A DNA stretch of 64,000 nt from positions 310,001 to 374,000 of the forward strand of contig NZ_JACSQY010000001.1 in assembly GCF_014836415.1 (NCBI RefSeq), given 5' to 3'. The notes under the pieces were generated by a model. That model searched no databases. It was not told where the DNA came from and saw nothing but the letters and a program-made list of their open reading frames with translations. Position 1 is the first letter of the stretch. Every line of letters begins with the position of its first letter. Shown here piece by piece: positions 19,722 through 29,095 of this stretch. A program made the translations under genes and the position numbers. This DNA is from Sporosarcina gallistercoris (GTDB lineage: Bacteria > Bacillota > Bacilli > Bacillales_A > Planococcaceae).

Positions 19722-19770
19722 ACGTACTACCTCCCCTACTGCAATAGTCCAAGTGTTTCCACCAAGAAGG

Positions 19771-19800
19771 ATTATACAGCATCCGAACCCCAGTACGCAA
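19771..19800 (-). promoter_or_regulatory. Promoter of yneF
   Basis: On the minus strand TTGCGT and TATAAT are separated by 18 bases, about 50 bp before the yneF start. Confidence 0.5.
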
Positions 19801-19876
19801 CGTCCCAGTTAGCAGATTCACGTTTTCTGCTGCAGAATAAGTGGATTTAACATTATATTTTCCGACAAGCGATTAA

Positions 19877-20323
19877 TCAAACGAATACATATTGAGATTC
19901 TAATGGAGAAGATGTATACCTTACCGGTTTTAGCCAGCCCCACTCGCCAGCTTCATCCATGATTGCGAAATATCGGTCTTCCACACTGGAGAGGGCCACG
20001 AACAAATCTAAATCGAGCATTCGGGACCCGTGACAAACCGCATGTAAAGCATGGGAGGAAAATCCGATATCAATCGTGCCTTTCAATGGATGCGTCAGTG
20101 TATACTTCATATCTCCAGCTTCCACCGTATGGAAGTTCTTTCCGAGTTCACTCATAATTGCTTGCTCTACATCTCTAATTTCTAATCGATCGCATAAATA
20201 TCGGACTTCCTGTAAGTGATTCTCCCGTCCATCTGCTCTCAGTAAATCATATAGCAGCCTTTCACGTCCAAGGACAAATGTTTGGTACATTTCTTTGATT
20301 TTATAAATTCCATATGTTCGCAT
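19877..20323 (-). CDS. sirA: SirA, sporulation inhibitor of replication initiation
   Basis: SirA (formerly YneE) binds domain I of DnaA and blocks new rounds of replication in cells committed to sporulate. The 148-residue protein shows the family pattern: N-terminal RTYGIYKIKEMYQTFVLGRE, a middle QAIMSELGKNF-type helix and a C-terminal FAIMDEAGEWGWLKPVRY. The start at 20323 follows AAAGGAGTGG; the longer frame is not needed. Position between tkt and yneF matches B. subtilis. Two Spo0A-box-like sequences lie about 80-95 bp upstream, consistent with known Spo0A control of sirA. Confidence 0.9.
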   Translation of the reverse strand: MRTYGIYKIKEMYQTFVLGRERLLYDLLRADGRENHLQEVRYLCDRLEIRDVEQAIMSELGKNFHTVEAGDMKYTLTHPLKGTIDIGFSSHALHAVCHGSRMLDLDLFVALSSVEDRYFAIMDEAGEWGWLKPVRYTSSPLESQYVFV

Positions 20324-20403
20324 GTATGACCACTCCTTTACATTATCGTACAGGAGGGTTTCCGCAAAGGCTGTCATTTCCCGGAATGGAACATCACTAT
20401 TTA

Positions 20404-20418
20404 TGTCGAAATGTCAAA
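20404..20418. promoter_or_regulatory. Tandem Spo0A boxes upstream of sirA
   Basis: On the plus strand TGTCGAA (20404-20410) is a perfect Spo0A box core, and TGTCAAA (20412-20418) follows 8 bp later with one mismatch. On the minus strand the second overlaps TTGACA, a good -35 element. I could not find a matching -10. Confidence 0.6.
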
Positions 20419-20484
20419 TTATTTAAATAAATCAATGGAAACTTTGATAACTCAGGCCGCATAAAAAATAAAGGGTTGTGTAAA

Positions 20485-20518
20485 CAATAAAAACAGAGGC
20501 TGAATTCGCCTCTGTTTA
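20485..20518 (-). terminator. Terminator of tkt
   Basis: On the minus strand AAACAGAGGC and GCCTCTGTTT pair with a GAATTCA-type loop and a T-rich tail. Confidence 0.85.
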
Positions 20519-20532
20519 CGTAGTTTCATAAC

Positions 20533-22539
20533 TTATTTACCTAGCATAGTAGATACTTTTGTAACAACATTTTCGACACTGAATCCGTATTCTTTCATGA
20601 CGGTTTCTCCTGGCGCACTTGCTCCGAACGTATCGATCGCAAGGACGTCACCATCATTTCCGACATATTTATGCCAGCCTAGGGATGAACCCATTTCAAG
20701 TGAAAGACGTGCTGTAACTGCTTTAGGAAGTACTTGTTCTTTGTACGCTGCATCCTGCTCTTCAAAACGGTCCCAAGAAGGCATAGAGACAACTGAGACA
20801 TCAATCCCTTTTTCAAGCAGTACAGTTTGTGCATCAACTGCAAGGCTAACTTCGGAACCTGTAGCAATCAAGATTGCTTCCGGCTTATCAGCTTTAGACG
20901 GAGATACGGTATACGCACCTTTGCTGACTCCTGAGGATGCAAATTCTGCTGACTTTTCAAGTACCGGCAAGTTTTGTCGGGACAGTACAAGAACTGTCGG
21001 TTTGTCCGTTGAAGTGACAGCTAAATTCCAAGCTGCTGAAGTTTCATTAGCGTCAGCAGGTCGAATCACTGACAGGCCTGGCATTGCACGAAGAGAAGCC
21101 AAATGCTCAACTGGTTCGTGTGTAGGGCCATCCTCACCTACAGCAATGCTATCATGAGTGAATACATAGGTTACAGGAATGCCCATCAAGGCAGATAGAC
21201 GGATTGCAGGACGTACATAATCACTAAAGACGAAGAACGTTCCTCCATATACATTCAGACCACCGTGAAGAGTCATTCCATTCAAAGCAGCACCCATGGC
21301 GAATTCGCGGACTCCAAACCAAATATTGCGACCCTCAAAACTACCAGGAAGGAAGTCTCCTGCTCCTTTGATAGCAGTTTTATTAGAACCCGCTAGGTCT
21401 GCACTGCCTCCGAAGAATGATGGAAGAGCCTTCGCAATCGCATTGATGGCATCACCTGAAGCGGAACGCGTTGCAACGGACTTGCCTGCTTCATAAACAG
21501 GCAGATGCTCTTCTACTGCAGCTTTGTCTGTTCCATCAATAGCATTTTTCAATTGTGTGGCAAGTTCGGCATGCTCATTCGCATAAGCATCGAACAGTTT
21601 GTTCCACTCGGATTCAGCTTCCACACCAAGTTTCTGTACAGAAGTCTTGAATGTCTCATACACTTCTTCAGGTACGTGGAAATCCTTTTCAAACGTCCAC
21701 TTGTACGCTTCTTTTGTCAGTTTCATCTCATCTTCACCAAGAGGTGCGCCATGAGCATCCGACTTACCCGATTTGTTAGGCGAGCCATATCCGATGACAG
21801 TTTTCACTTCGATCAGTGTCGGGCCGCCCGTATTACGTTTAGCCTGTTCAATTGCTTCAGACAAATGAGCTGTATCATTTCCGTCCTCAACATGAATGTA
21901 ATTCCATCCATAGGATTCAAAACGTTTTTGTATTTTCTCTGTGAAAGACATATCCAGTTCACCATCTAGTGAAATGTCATTACTGTCGTAGAGAACAATG
22001 AGTTTATCCAATTCCAGGTGACCAGCGAGTGAAATTGCTTCAGCTGCCACACCTTCCATCAAGTCTCCATCACCGCAAAGAGCATACGTATAATGATCGA
22101 CAATCTCATAACCTGGCTTATTGTACGTGGCCGCAAGGTGCTTTTCAGCCATTGCCATACCGACAGCCATTCCGATACCTTGTCCTAGCGGTCCTGTAGT
22201 CGCTTCGACTCCAGCTGTATGACCGTATTCAGGATGGCCTGGTGTTTTAGATCCCCACTGACGGAAGTTTTTCAGCTCTTCCATCGGCAGATCATAACCG
22301 CTTAAATGGAGCATACTATAGAGCAGCATCGAGCCGTGCCCCGCCGATAATACAAAACGATCCCGGTTAAACCAAGATGGGTTTGATGGATTATGGTGCA
22401 TATGCTGTGTCCAAAGTACATACGACATTGGTGCAGCACCCATAGGAAGGCCTGGATGGCCCGAATTTGCCTTTTCGATAGCGTCGATCGACAAAGTCCG
22501 GATCGTATTAATCGCCAGTTGATCAATAGTGTTGGTCAT
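20533..22539 (-). CDS. tkt: Transketolase
   Basis: A 668-residue thiamine-diphosphate enzyme of the pentose phosphate pathway, moving two-carbon units between sugar phosphates. The N-terminal [15 protein letters not shown], the ThDP-binding [13 protein letters not shown] and the pyrimidine-domain [18 protein letters not shown] are all present. Length is normal. Between it and ynzC stands a terminator, so it may have its own weak promoter. Location beside sirA and the yneA operon matches B. subtilis. Confidence 0.98.
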   Translation of the reverse strand: MTNTIDQLAINTIRTLSIDAIEKANSGHPGLPMGAAPMSYVLWTQHMHHNPSNPSWFNRDRFVLSAGHGSMLLYSMLHLSGYDLPMEELKNFRQWGSKTPGHPEYGHTAGVEATTGPLGQGIGMAVGMAMAEKHLAATYNKPGYEIVDHYTYALCGDGDLMEGVAAEAISLAGHLELDKLIVLYDSNDISLDGELDMSFTEKIQKRFESYGWNYIHVEDGNDTAHLSEAIEQAKRNTGGPTLIEVKTVIGYGSPNKSGKSDAHGAPLGEDEMKLTKEAYKWTFEKDFHVPEEVYETFKTSVQKLGVEAESEWNKLFDAYANEHAELATQLKNAIDGTDKAAVEEHLPVYEAGKSVATRSASGDAINAIAKALPSFFGGSADLAGSNKTAIKGAGDFLPGSFEGRNIWFGVREFAMGAALNGMTLHGGLNVYGGTFFVFSDYVRPAIRLSALMGIPVTYVFTHDSIAVGEDGPTHEPVEHLASLRAMPGLSVIRPADANETSAAWNLAVTSTDKPTVLVLSRQNLPVLEKSAEFASSGVSKGAYTVSPSKADKPEAILIATGSEVSLAVDAQTVLLEKGIDVSVVSMPSWDRFEEQDAAYKEQVLPKAVTARLSLEMGSSLGWHKYVGNDGDVLAIDTFGASAPGETVMKEYGFSVENVVTKVSTMLGK

Positions 22540-22598
22540 CGGTAATTACACCCTTTCGAATTCTGTTATTTAAACTAGATTCCTCATTCATTGTAATG

Positions 22599-22627
22599 AA
22601 AAAACCGCAGGAATACAAACTGCGGTC
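22599..22627 (-). terminator. Terminator between ynzC and tkt
   Basis: On the minus strand ACCGCAG and CTGCGGT pair, followed by six T. It ends the yneA-yneB-ynzC transcript. Confidence 0.8.
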
Positions 22628-22646
22628 AGAAAGAATGGTGTAGTGC

Positions 22647-22880
22647 TTAGTTTAGAAACTTCTTGTTTTGAGCTTCTTTCACTTTTTCAGGAGTTACATC
22701 ATTTCCATCAGGGTCCACCACTTTAACATTTTCGATGGTGTCTCTCATTGTGGAACGGAAAGTTTTCAAATATTCACTGCGCAACTGGGATTGCTCTTTC
22801 GCTTCTTCAATGGAAAGACCTGATGTTTTCGCCTTTTTGGCAAGTTCATTAATACGTTTTATCTTATTTTCTTCTAACAT
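22647..22880 (-). CDS. ynzC: YnzC-like protein (DUF896)
   Basis: A 77-residue helical protein beginning MLEENKIKRINELAKK, with the family segment QSQLRSEYLKTFRSTMRDTIENVKVVDPDGNDVTP. The B. subtilis protein is part of the SOS-induced yneA-yneB-ynzC operon; its function is not known. The gene order here is identical, so SOS induction is expected. Confidence 0.95.
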   Translation of the reverse strand: MLEENKIKRINELAKKAKTSGLSIEEAKEQSQLRSEYLKTFRSTMRDTIENVKVVDPDGNDVTPEKVKEAQNKKFLN

Positions 22881-22945
22881 AACGTTCCCTCCAGTTCGAC
22901 TTCGTCAATAAGAACGTAAACAAAATCGGAAGGAAGTGCAACCAA

Positions 22946-23919
<974 letters not shown>

Positions 23920-23963
23920 GGATGATTTCCCCTTTCAGAATGTACGTTCGGTTCTATGTTTTT

Positions 23964-23993
23964 ATTATATGCGAACAAAGGTTTGTATGTCAA
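23964..23993 (-). promoter_or_regulatory. Promoter of the yneA operon
   Basis: On the minus strand TTGACA and TATAAT are both perfect, with an 18-base spacer. LexA box 1 (23972-23985) fills the spacer, so LexA binding would block polymerase directly. Confidence 0.85.
23972..23985. promoter_or_regulatory. LexA box 1 (yneA promoter)
   Basis: CGAACAAAGGTTTG matches the Gram-positive SOS box CGAACRNRYGTTYG almost completely. Confidence 0.85.
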
Positions 23994-24004
23994 CACTAAA
24001 AATT

Positions 24005-24018
24005 AGAACCTTTGTTTG
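24005..24018. promoter_or_regulatory. LexA box 2 (lexA promoter)
   Basis: AGAACCTTTGTTTG keeps both half-sites with one change at the first base. It overlaps the -35 of lexA. Confidence 0.7.
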
Positions 24019-24044
24019 CTATGCGTACGAACACCTGTTATACT
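24016..24044 (+). promoter_or_regulatory. Promoter of lexA
   Basis: TTGCTA and TATACT are 17 bases apart. Boxes 2 and 3 overlap its two elements, consistent with autorepression by LexA. Confidence 0.65.
24028..24041. promoter_or_regulatory. LexA box 3 (lexA promoter)
   Basis: CGAACACCTGTTAT has a perfect left half-site and a degenerate right half, lying over the lexA -10 region. Confidence 0.55.
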
Positions 24045-24106
24045 ATTTTCATAGAAACATCCCGCAGAGCAACGTCCGCTGCAAAAAAAGTGAAGAGGTG
24101 AACATA

Positions 24107-24727
24107 TTGAAAAAGATCTCCAAAAGACAGGAGGATATCCTGACTTTCATTAAAGACGAAGTTCAAAAAAAGGGGTACCCGCCTTCCGTCAGGGAAATTG
24201 GTGAAGCTGTCGGACTTGCTTCCAGCTCAACTGTTCATGGCCATCTAGCTAGACTGGAAAGCAAAGGTCTCATCAGACGTGACCCCACGAAGCCCCGCGC
24301 TATCGAAATTTTGGATCAGGATGGAATGGACGAGTTAAAAACAGGCGTCCTTCATGTTCCTTTGGTCGGTAAAGTAACAGCAGGTATTCCCATTACTGCA
24401 ATTGAAAATATCGAAGAATATTTTCCGATTCCAGATACATTCGGGACTTCGGAGGATAACTTATATATGTTGGAAATTGTAGGGGACAGTATGATTGAAG
24501 CTGGTATTTTAAATGGTGATCGCGTTGTCGTGAAACAGCAGCATACTGCCAGCAACGGGGAAATTGTGGTTGCAATGACTGAGGAAGATGAAGCAACAGT
24601 GAAACGTTTCTTTAAAGAAAAAGACTTCTTCCGTTTGCAGCCAGAAAACTCTTCAATGGATCCTATAATCATTGAGAATGTATCGATTCTCGGTAAGGTC
24701 GTCGGTGTTTATCGGACGATCCACTAA
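24107..24727 (+). CDS. lexA: LexA, SOS repressor
   Basis: LexA represses the SOS regulon and cleaves itself when RecA filaments form. The 206-residue protein has an N-terminal winged helix ([28 protein letters not shown]) and a C-terminal peptidase domain: the cleavage site Ala-Gly in KVTAGIP, the serine in GDSMIEAG, the lysine in ATVKRFFK. The frame is open far upstream, but GAAGAGGTG lies before a TTG at 24107 that gives the family N-terminus ([11 protein letters not shown]). It is divergent from yneA as in B. subtilis. Confidence 0.97.
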   Translation: MKKISKRQEDILTFIKDEVQKKGYPPSVREIGEAVGLASSSTVHGHLARLESKGLIRRDPTKPRAIEILDQDGMDELKTGVLHVPLVGKVTAGIPITAIENIEEYFPIPDTFGTSEDNLYMLEIVGDSMIEAGILNGDRVVVKQQHTASNGEIVVAMTEEDEATVKRFFKEKDFFRLQPENSSMDPIIIENVSILGKVVGVYRTIH

Positions 24728-24740
24728 TTTTGTAAATAAA

Positions 24741-24784
24741 AACTGCGTATCCGTCATCAGCTGATGACGGATACGCAGTTTTTT
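24741..24784 (+). terminator. Terminator of lexA
   Basis: AACTGCGTATCCGTCATCAG and its perfect complement form a 20-bp palindrome ending in a T run, an unusually long and perfect stem. Confidence 0.9.
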
Positions 24785-24826
24785 ATAGTTGGTGGAGGTC
24801 ATGCTGCTCGGCAGGGCTGAGTATGG

Positions 24827-24906
24827 TTATGAGCACTTTTCATGATTTATCAGCGGTTTCTCGAGTTTATGAGCGGTTTCCGTGATTTATGAGCACTTGC
24901 TCAACT
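24827..24906. repeat. Four-unit tandem repeat with exact 20-bp period
   Basis: Between the lexA terminator and the convergent ynbB gene, TTAT recurs at 24827, 24847, 24867 and 24887, and TTAC at 24907. Each is followed by a gagc-type core: gagcactttt, cagcggtttc, gagcggtttc, gagcacttgc. Units are similar but not identical, and the period is strict. No reading frame or hairpin explains it. The whole intergenic stretch 24785-24940 contains no gene. Confidence 0.8.
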
Positions 24907-24940
24907 TTACAATCCATTCACAGCCACTCCCTCATCCGCC

Positions 24941-26206
24941 TTATGGCTTGATCAGTTCAAGTTCGATCAGGCGTTCGATCGAAGAGAGGATAGCTACTTT
25001 TACATGTTCGTAAGTGAGACCGCCTTGGACGTATGCAGTGTAAGGCGGACGTATAGGGCCATCAGCTGTCAACTCGATGCTGGAACCTTGGATGAAAGTA
25101 CCTGCTGCCATGATCACATCATCTGCATAGCCTGGCATATAAGATGGTACGGGGCTAACGTGTGCATCGATCGGCGAGTTCGCTTGGATCATTTGACAGA
25201 ATGCAATCATTTGCTCTGCATTTTGGAACGAGACCGATTGAATTAAATCTGTACGTTGGACAGAGAAATGAGGAGATGTCACAAGCCCATAGGATTCAAG
25301 CATTCCTGCAGTGAATTGAGCACCTTTTACAGCTTGGCTCACGGTATGGGGGGCTAAGAAAAAGCCTTGGTACATTTCCCGCAACGTATCAAGCGATGCG
25401 CCTGCTTCAGCACCTAAACCAGGTGACGTCATACGATACCCACATTTTTCAATCAAATCTTTTCTGCCAGCAATGTACCCTCCCGTGCGAGCAAGACCGC
25501 CACCTGGGTTTTTAATCAATGATCCTGCCATAAGATCCACGCCTACATCAGTCGGCTCCAGCTCTTCGACGAATTCACCATAACAGTTGTCTGTAAATAT
25601 AATAATTTCGGGATGGTTCGCTTTTATTCTCTGCACCATGTCAGCAATTTCAGATACTGTGAACGATGGTCGATCAGCATATCCTCTTGAGCGCTGAATC
25701 GCGATCATTTTTGTGTGAGGAGTAATTCGTCGTTCCACCTCCTCAAAGTCGACAGTTCCATCTTCCAGCAAATCCACATGATGGTAGCCAATGTTGAAGT
25801 CCCGCAAAGACCCAGTATCTTGCCCCCCTCCTGATACGATCGATTCCAATGTATCATAGGGCTTCCCTGTGATATAAAGCAATTCATCTCCTGGACGCAA
25901 AACGCCGAAAAGGCTGATTGCGATCGCGTGAGTTCCTGAAATGATTTGACCGCGTACTAAACTTGCTTCCGTACCGAATACATCGGCGTATAATTGCTCA
26001 AGCACTTCTCTGCCGGCATCATCATATCCATATCCCGTGGAACCGCTTAAGTGAAAGTCACTCACTTGATTTTTTCTAAACGCCGCCAACACTTTCTTTT
26101 GGTTCAAAAAGGCGATGCGTTCTGTAGCTTTTGCAAAAGGTTGTAGCTCGGTTTCGATTTTTTCTGCACGATTTAAGATTTCATCGTTCAATTGCTGTAT
26201 ACTCAT
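24941..26206 (-). CDS. ynbB: YnbB-like PLP-dependent enzyme (methionine gamma-lyase family)
   Basis: A 421-residue fold-type I PLP protein of the group annotated as aluminium resistance or cystathionine beta-lyase-like. Cofactor elements are GTHAIAISLFGVLRPGDELLY, TDNCYGEF and the lysine segment SLIKNPGGGLA. The natural reaction is not established. GGAGC precedes the ATG. In B. subtilis ynbB is followed by glnRA; here the neighbour is lexA, with the 20-bp repeat between. Confidence 0.88.
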   Translation of the reverse strand: MSIQQLNDEILNRAEKIETELQPFAKATERIAFLNQKKVLAAFRKNQVSDFHLSGSTGYGYDDAGREVLEQLYADVFGTEASLVRGQIISGTHAIAISLFGVLRPGDELLYITGKPYDTLESIVSGGGQDTGSLRDFNIGYHHVDLLEDGTVDFEEVERRITPHTKMIAIQRSRGYADRPSFTVSEIADMVQRIKANHPEIIIFTDNCYGEFVEELEPTDVGVDLMAGSLIKNPGGGLARTGGYIAGRKDLIEKCGYRMTSPGLGAEAGASLDTLREMYQGFFLAPHTVSQAVKGAQFTAGMLESYGLVTSPHFSVQRTDLIQSVSFQNAEQMIAFCQMIQANSPIDAHVSPVPSYMPGYADDVIMAAGTFIQGSSIELTADGPIRPPYTAYVQGGLTYEHVKVAILSSIERLIELELIKP

Positions 26207-26324
26207 TCAGGATGCTCCAATCTATACCTTAGGTTCATTGTCCATTTTAGCAGGTAGAACGCTTTCGGTAAACGGAAGACGCATTCAGTTACTCTTAAAA
26301 CGTGTTGAACGGGGGATCTTTGAA

Positions 26325-26930
26325 GTGACATGGGATGTGTTTAGTCTGATCGGTACAGCTGCTTTTGCGATATCAGGTGCGATTGTGGCGATGGAAGAAG
26401 ATTTTGATATGTTTGGAGTCTATATTTTAGGAATGGTAACTGCATTTGGCGGTGGAGCAGTCCGTAACGTATTTATCGGGGTGCCCGTATCGGTCCTATG
26501 GGGACAGGAACTGTTTTTTACAGTTGCTTCAATCCTCATAGCAGTCATTTTTTTCTTTTCAGGATATTTACTGAAGACGTGGAATAGATGGGGATCTTAT
26601 TTTGATGCAGTCGGGCTGGCCGCCTTTGCAATCCAAGGCGCCTTAATGGCTGTTGAAATGGAAATGTCCCTGTTTGCTGTAGTAGCCGCTGCGGTTCTAA
26701 CTGGTGCAGGAGGAGGAGTCATTCGTGACTTACTTGCAGGACGCCAGCCTCTCGTCTTTAAAAGTGACATATATGCGGTATGGGCTGCACTGGCTGGGCT
26801 GATTGTAGGATTTGATACGTATATACATGATGCTGCCCTTTATGTTCTCCTAGTCGTTACAGCGGCTTTACGGATGTTATCCATCAAGTTTCACTGGCAG
26901 CTGCCTCAGCGCTCTTTATTGACAAAATAA
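26325..26930 (+). CDS. TRIC-like membrane protein (UPF0126, YvgT-like)
   Basis: A 201-residue protein with about seven hydrophobic segments arranged as two similar halves, each with a Gly-rich motif: AFGGGAVRNVFIG and TGAGGGVIRDLLAGRQP. This duplicated pattern defines the UPF0126/TRIC cation-channel-like family. The frame is open upstream, but GGGGGATC lies 7 bases before a GTG at 26325, giving the usual N-terminus (TWDVFSLIGTAAFAISGA). It is a single gene convergent with hfq. Confidence 0.87.
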   Translation: MTWDVFSLIGTAAFAISGAIVAMEEDFDMFGVYILGMVTAFGGGAVRNVFIGVPVSVLWGQELFFTVASILIAVIFFFSGYLLKTWNRWGSYFDAVGLAAFAIQGALMAVEMEMSLFAVVAAAVLTGAGGGVIRDLLAGRQPLVFKSDIYAVWAALAGLIVGFDTYIHDAALYVLLVVTAALRMLSIKFHWQLPQRSLLTK

Positions 26931-26955
26931 AAAAGGCCATCATGGCCTTTTTTTT
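26929..26955. terminator. Bidirectional terminator between the TRIC-like gene and hfq
   Basis: AAAAAAGGCCATCATGGCCTTTTTTTT is near-palindromic, with a GGCCAT stem flanked by A and T runs on both strands. It touches the hfq stop codon. Confidence 0.8.
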
Positions 26956-27178
26956 ATTGCTCATCTTTCAGGATAACCGGTTTTGCGGGAACATATGTTG
27001 AAATTGCGTGCTTATAAATGAGTTGTTGCTTGCCGTCTGATTCTAAGAGAACTGTATAGTTATCATACGACTTAATCATCCCTTTTAACTGAAAACCATT
27101 TGTCAAAAAAATAGTTACAAACGTGTTATTCTTTCTGAGTGAATTCAGAAACGTATCTTGCATATTGGCATTTGCCAT
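26954..27178 (-). CDS. hfq: RNA chaperone Hfq
   Basis: A 74-residue Sm-like protein forming a hexamer that binds small RNAs and A-rich sequences. Both Sm motifs are visible: [24 protein letters not shown] and [12 protein letters not shown]. The start at 27178 follows GGGGGGAA and gives the family N-terminus MANANMQD. It follows miaA by 30 bp, the usual order. Confidence 0.97.
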   Translation of the reverse strand: MANANMQDTFLNSLRKNNTFVTIFLTNGFQLKGMIKSYDNYTVLLESDGKQQLIYKHAISTYVPAKPVILKDEQ

Positions 27179-27208
27179 CTTGCTTCCCCCCACAGTTCTT
27201 ATTCGCAA

Positions 27209-28168
27209 TTAATGCTTGCTTTTTGTATTCGCTATTTGCAACTGAAATCCCTTTACTTCGTCACATATTTTCTGAACTAGCTGTTTTTTCTCAATTGTGG
27301 CGTCATACCAATTGACTTCAAGCTTGTTGCGGAAATAAGTCATCTGTCGTTTAGCATAATGGCGTGTATTCTTTTTAATGAGTTCAATAGCTTCCACTAT
27401 AGGCAGCGTGCCCTCAATTGCTTGATACAATTCTTTGTAGCCAATCGCTTGAACGGCCTGCACATCACGAATCCCTTGTTCCCATAAACCTTTCACTTCA
27501 TCATATAATCCTTTTTCCAGCATGAGGTCGACACGCCGGTCAATCCGTTCATATAGGAGCTCCCTTGGCAGCTCGAGTCCGATTATGAAAGAACGATACA
27601 TCGGTGTTGCCCCTTGATCCGCTTCGTGATTCGCTTTCGTCTCACCGCTCACTTCCAGGATTTCTAAAGCCCTTATGAGTCGCCGGTGATTGTTCGGATG
27701 AATTTTCTCAGCGCTCACGGGATCTCGTTGAAGCAGGCGTTCATATAAACGCTTAGCACCTAGTGTTTCGAGCTCGTCTTCTAGGCGGCTCCGTACTTCC
27801 AGATTGGCGGCTGCTTCTGTGAACCGGTAGTCAAAAAGCACGGACTGCATATATAATCCAGTGCCCCCAGCTAGTATAGGAAGTTTTCCACGGGATTGGA
27901 TCTCTGAAATCTTTTCACGGACGATTTGCTGATATTCCGCTGCCGAAAACATATCTGTCGGAGATTTGATATCAAACAAGTGATGTGGAATTCCTTCCAT
28001 CTCGTCCGAGGTGATTTTAGCTGTTCCAATATCCAGACCTCGATAGACTTGCATCGCATCCCCATTTATCACTTCCCCACCAAGACAATGAGCAAGCCCC
28101 ACTGCAAGGGCGGTCTTTCCTGAAGCTGTCGGACCCGCAATCGCTATTACATCCGCTGAATGATTCAT
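27209..28168 (-). CDS. miaA: tRNA dimethylallyltransferase
   Basis: MiaA adds the dimethylallyl group to A37 of tRNAs reading UNN codons; MiaB, encoded at 34760-36286, then methylthiolates the product. The 319-residue protein has the P-loop AGPTASGKT, the NGDAMQVYRGLDIGTAK segment and GGTGLYMQSVL. The ATG at 28168 follows GGTGGAG and overlaps the stop of the hydrolase gene by 4 bp. Confidence 0.97.
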   Translation of the reverse strand: MNHSADVIAIAGPTASGKTALAVGLAHCLGGEVINGDAMQVYRGLDIGTAKITSDEMEGIPHHLFDIKSPTDMFSAAEYQQIVREKISEIQSRGKLPILAGGTGLYMQSVLFDYRFTEAAANLEVRSRLEDELETLGAKRLYERLLQRDPVSAEKIHPNNHRRLIRALEILEVSGETKANHEADQGATPMYRSFIIGLELPRELLYERIDRRVDLMLEKGLYDEVKGLWEQGIRDVQAVQAIGYKELYQAIEGTLPIVEAIELIKKNTRHYAKRQMTYFRNKLEVNWYDATIEKKQLVQKICDEVKGFQLQIANTKSKH

Positions 28169-29085
28169 AGTTTCTCCACCCACTGCTTCATCATATTCAA
28201 AACTGGTTCTCTGGAAGGTCCTTGCAAAGCTTCATGTCTTACGCCTTCCAAGAGATGCACTGTGACGTTTTCAACGCCAGCATCTGTGTACATTTTTGCT
28301 GCCTCAAAAATTCCACTCCCCATATTTCCTACAGGATCTTCTGTCCCTGCAAACAAAAGTATAGGCAGTTTATTAGGAACGGATCCATAAGCGGATGTCG
28401 TACTGATTCGTTTTAATCCGTCAAATAAGACGTAAAAAAAACGATTCGTGGATACCGCACCTGAAAGGGGATCTTCAATATAATCATGTACGGTTTGTCG
28501 ATCTGTAGAAAGCCAATCGAACTTCGTTTCCGGGTTAGCGACTTTTTTGTTATATCCGCCAAAACCAATGGAATCGAGAAGGTCACTCGGTGCATCGGGA
28601 CCATCCTTGATGGATAAGATGGAAGCTAATAGACTTCCGCCTACTCTTGTCAAGCCAGGTTTTCCAGCGGTTCCTGAACAAATGAGCGCGTCAATTTCAG
28701 CTCCATATTTTTGTGAAAAACGACGTACAACGAACGATCCCATACTGTGCCCGAACAAGATACGAGGTAAGTCAGGATTCTCCACTTTTAAGGCATCCAT
28801 CACTTCAAGCACGTCTTCAACCAATCGATCAAACGTAACTCCATCTCCGAAATCACCAAGTTGGTCATAATCCTGTGCTCGCGGGCCGTGACCTCGCTGA
28901 TTAAAACCTGTTACAACGTATCCCGCTTGCGCAAGCTCGTTCATCACTAACTCATATCGACCTATATGCTCGGCCATGCCATGAACAAGAAACATGTGTC
29001 CGCGCGGAGTTCCAGAAGGTTTCAAAGTATAGGTATCAAGTATAGCGCCATCAGACATCGTAAGTAGCTGTTCGTCCATCTCCAT
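28165..29085 (-). CDS. Alpha/beta hydrolase, monoacylglycerol lipase/lysophospholipase type
   Basis: A 306-residue serine hydrolase. FLVHGMAEHIGRYE (oxyanion region), FGHSMGSFVVRRF (nucleophile), an acid near GTEDPVGNMG and the C-terminal HLLEGVRHEAL (histidine) match the PldB/monoacylglycerol lipase group. The physiological substrate is unknown. Two ATG codons 6 bases apart follow a GGAGGAGG site, so the start may be 29085 or 29079. It sits between mutL and miaA and overlaps miaA, so it is probably co-transcribed. Confidence 0.88.
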   Translation of the reverse strand: MEMDEQLLTMSDGAILDTYTLKPSGTPRGHMFLVHGMAEHIGRYELVMNELAQAGYVVTGFNQRGHGPRAQDYDQLGDFGDGVTFDRLVEDVLEVMDALKVENPDLPRILFGHSMGSFVVRRFSQKYGAEIDALICSGTAGKPGLTRVGGSLLASILSIKDGPDAPSDLLDSIGFGGYNKKVANPETKFDWLSTDRQTVHDYIEDPLSGAVSTNRFFYVLFDGLKRISTTSAYGSVPNKLPILLFAGTEDPVGNMGSGIFEAAKMYTDAGVENVTVHLLEGVRHEALQGPSREPVLNMMKQWVEKL

Positions 29086-29095
29086 TCCTCCTCCT

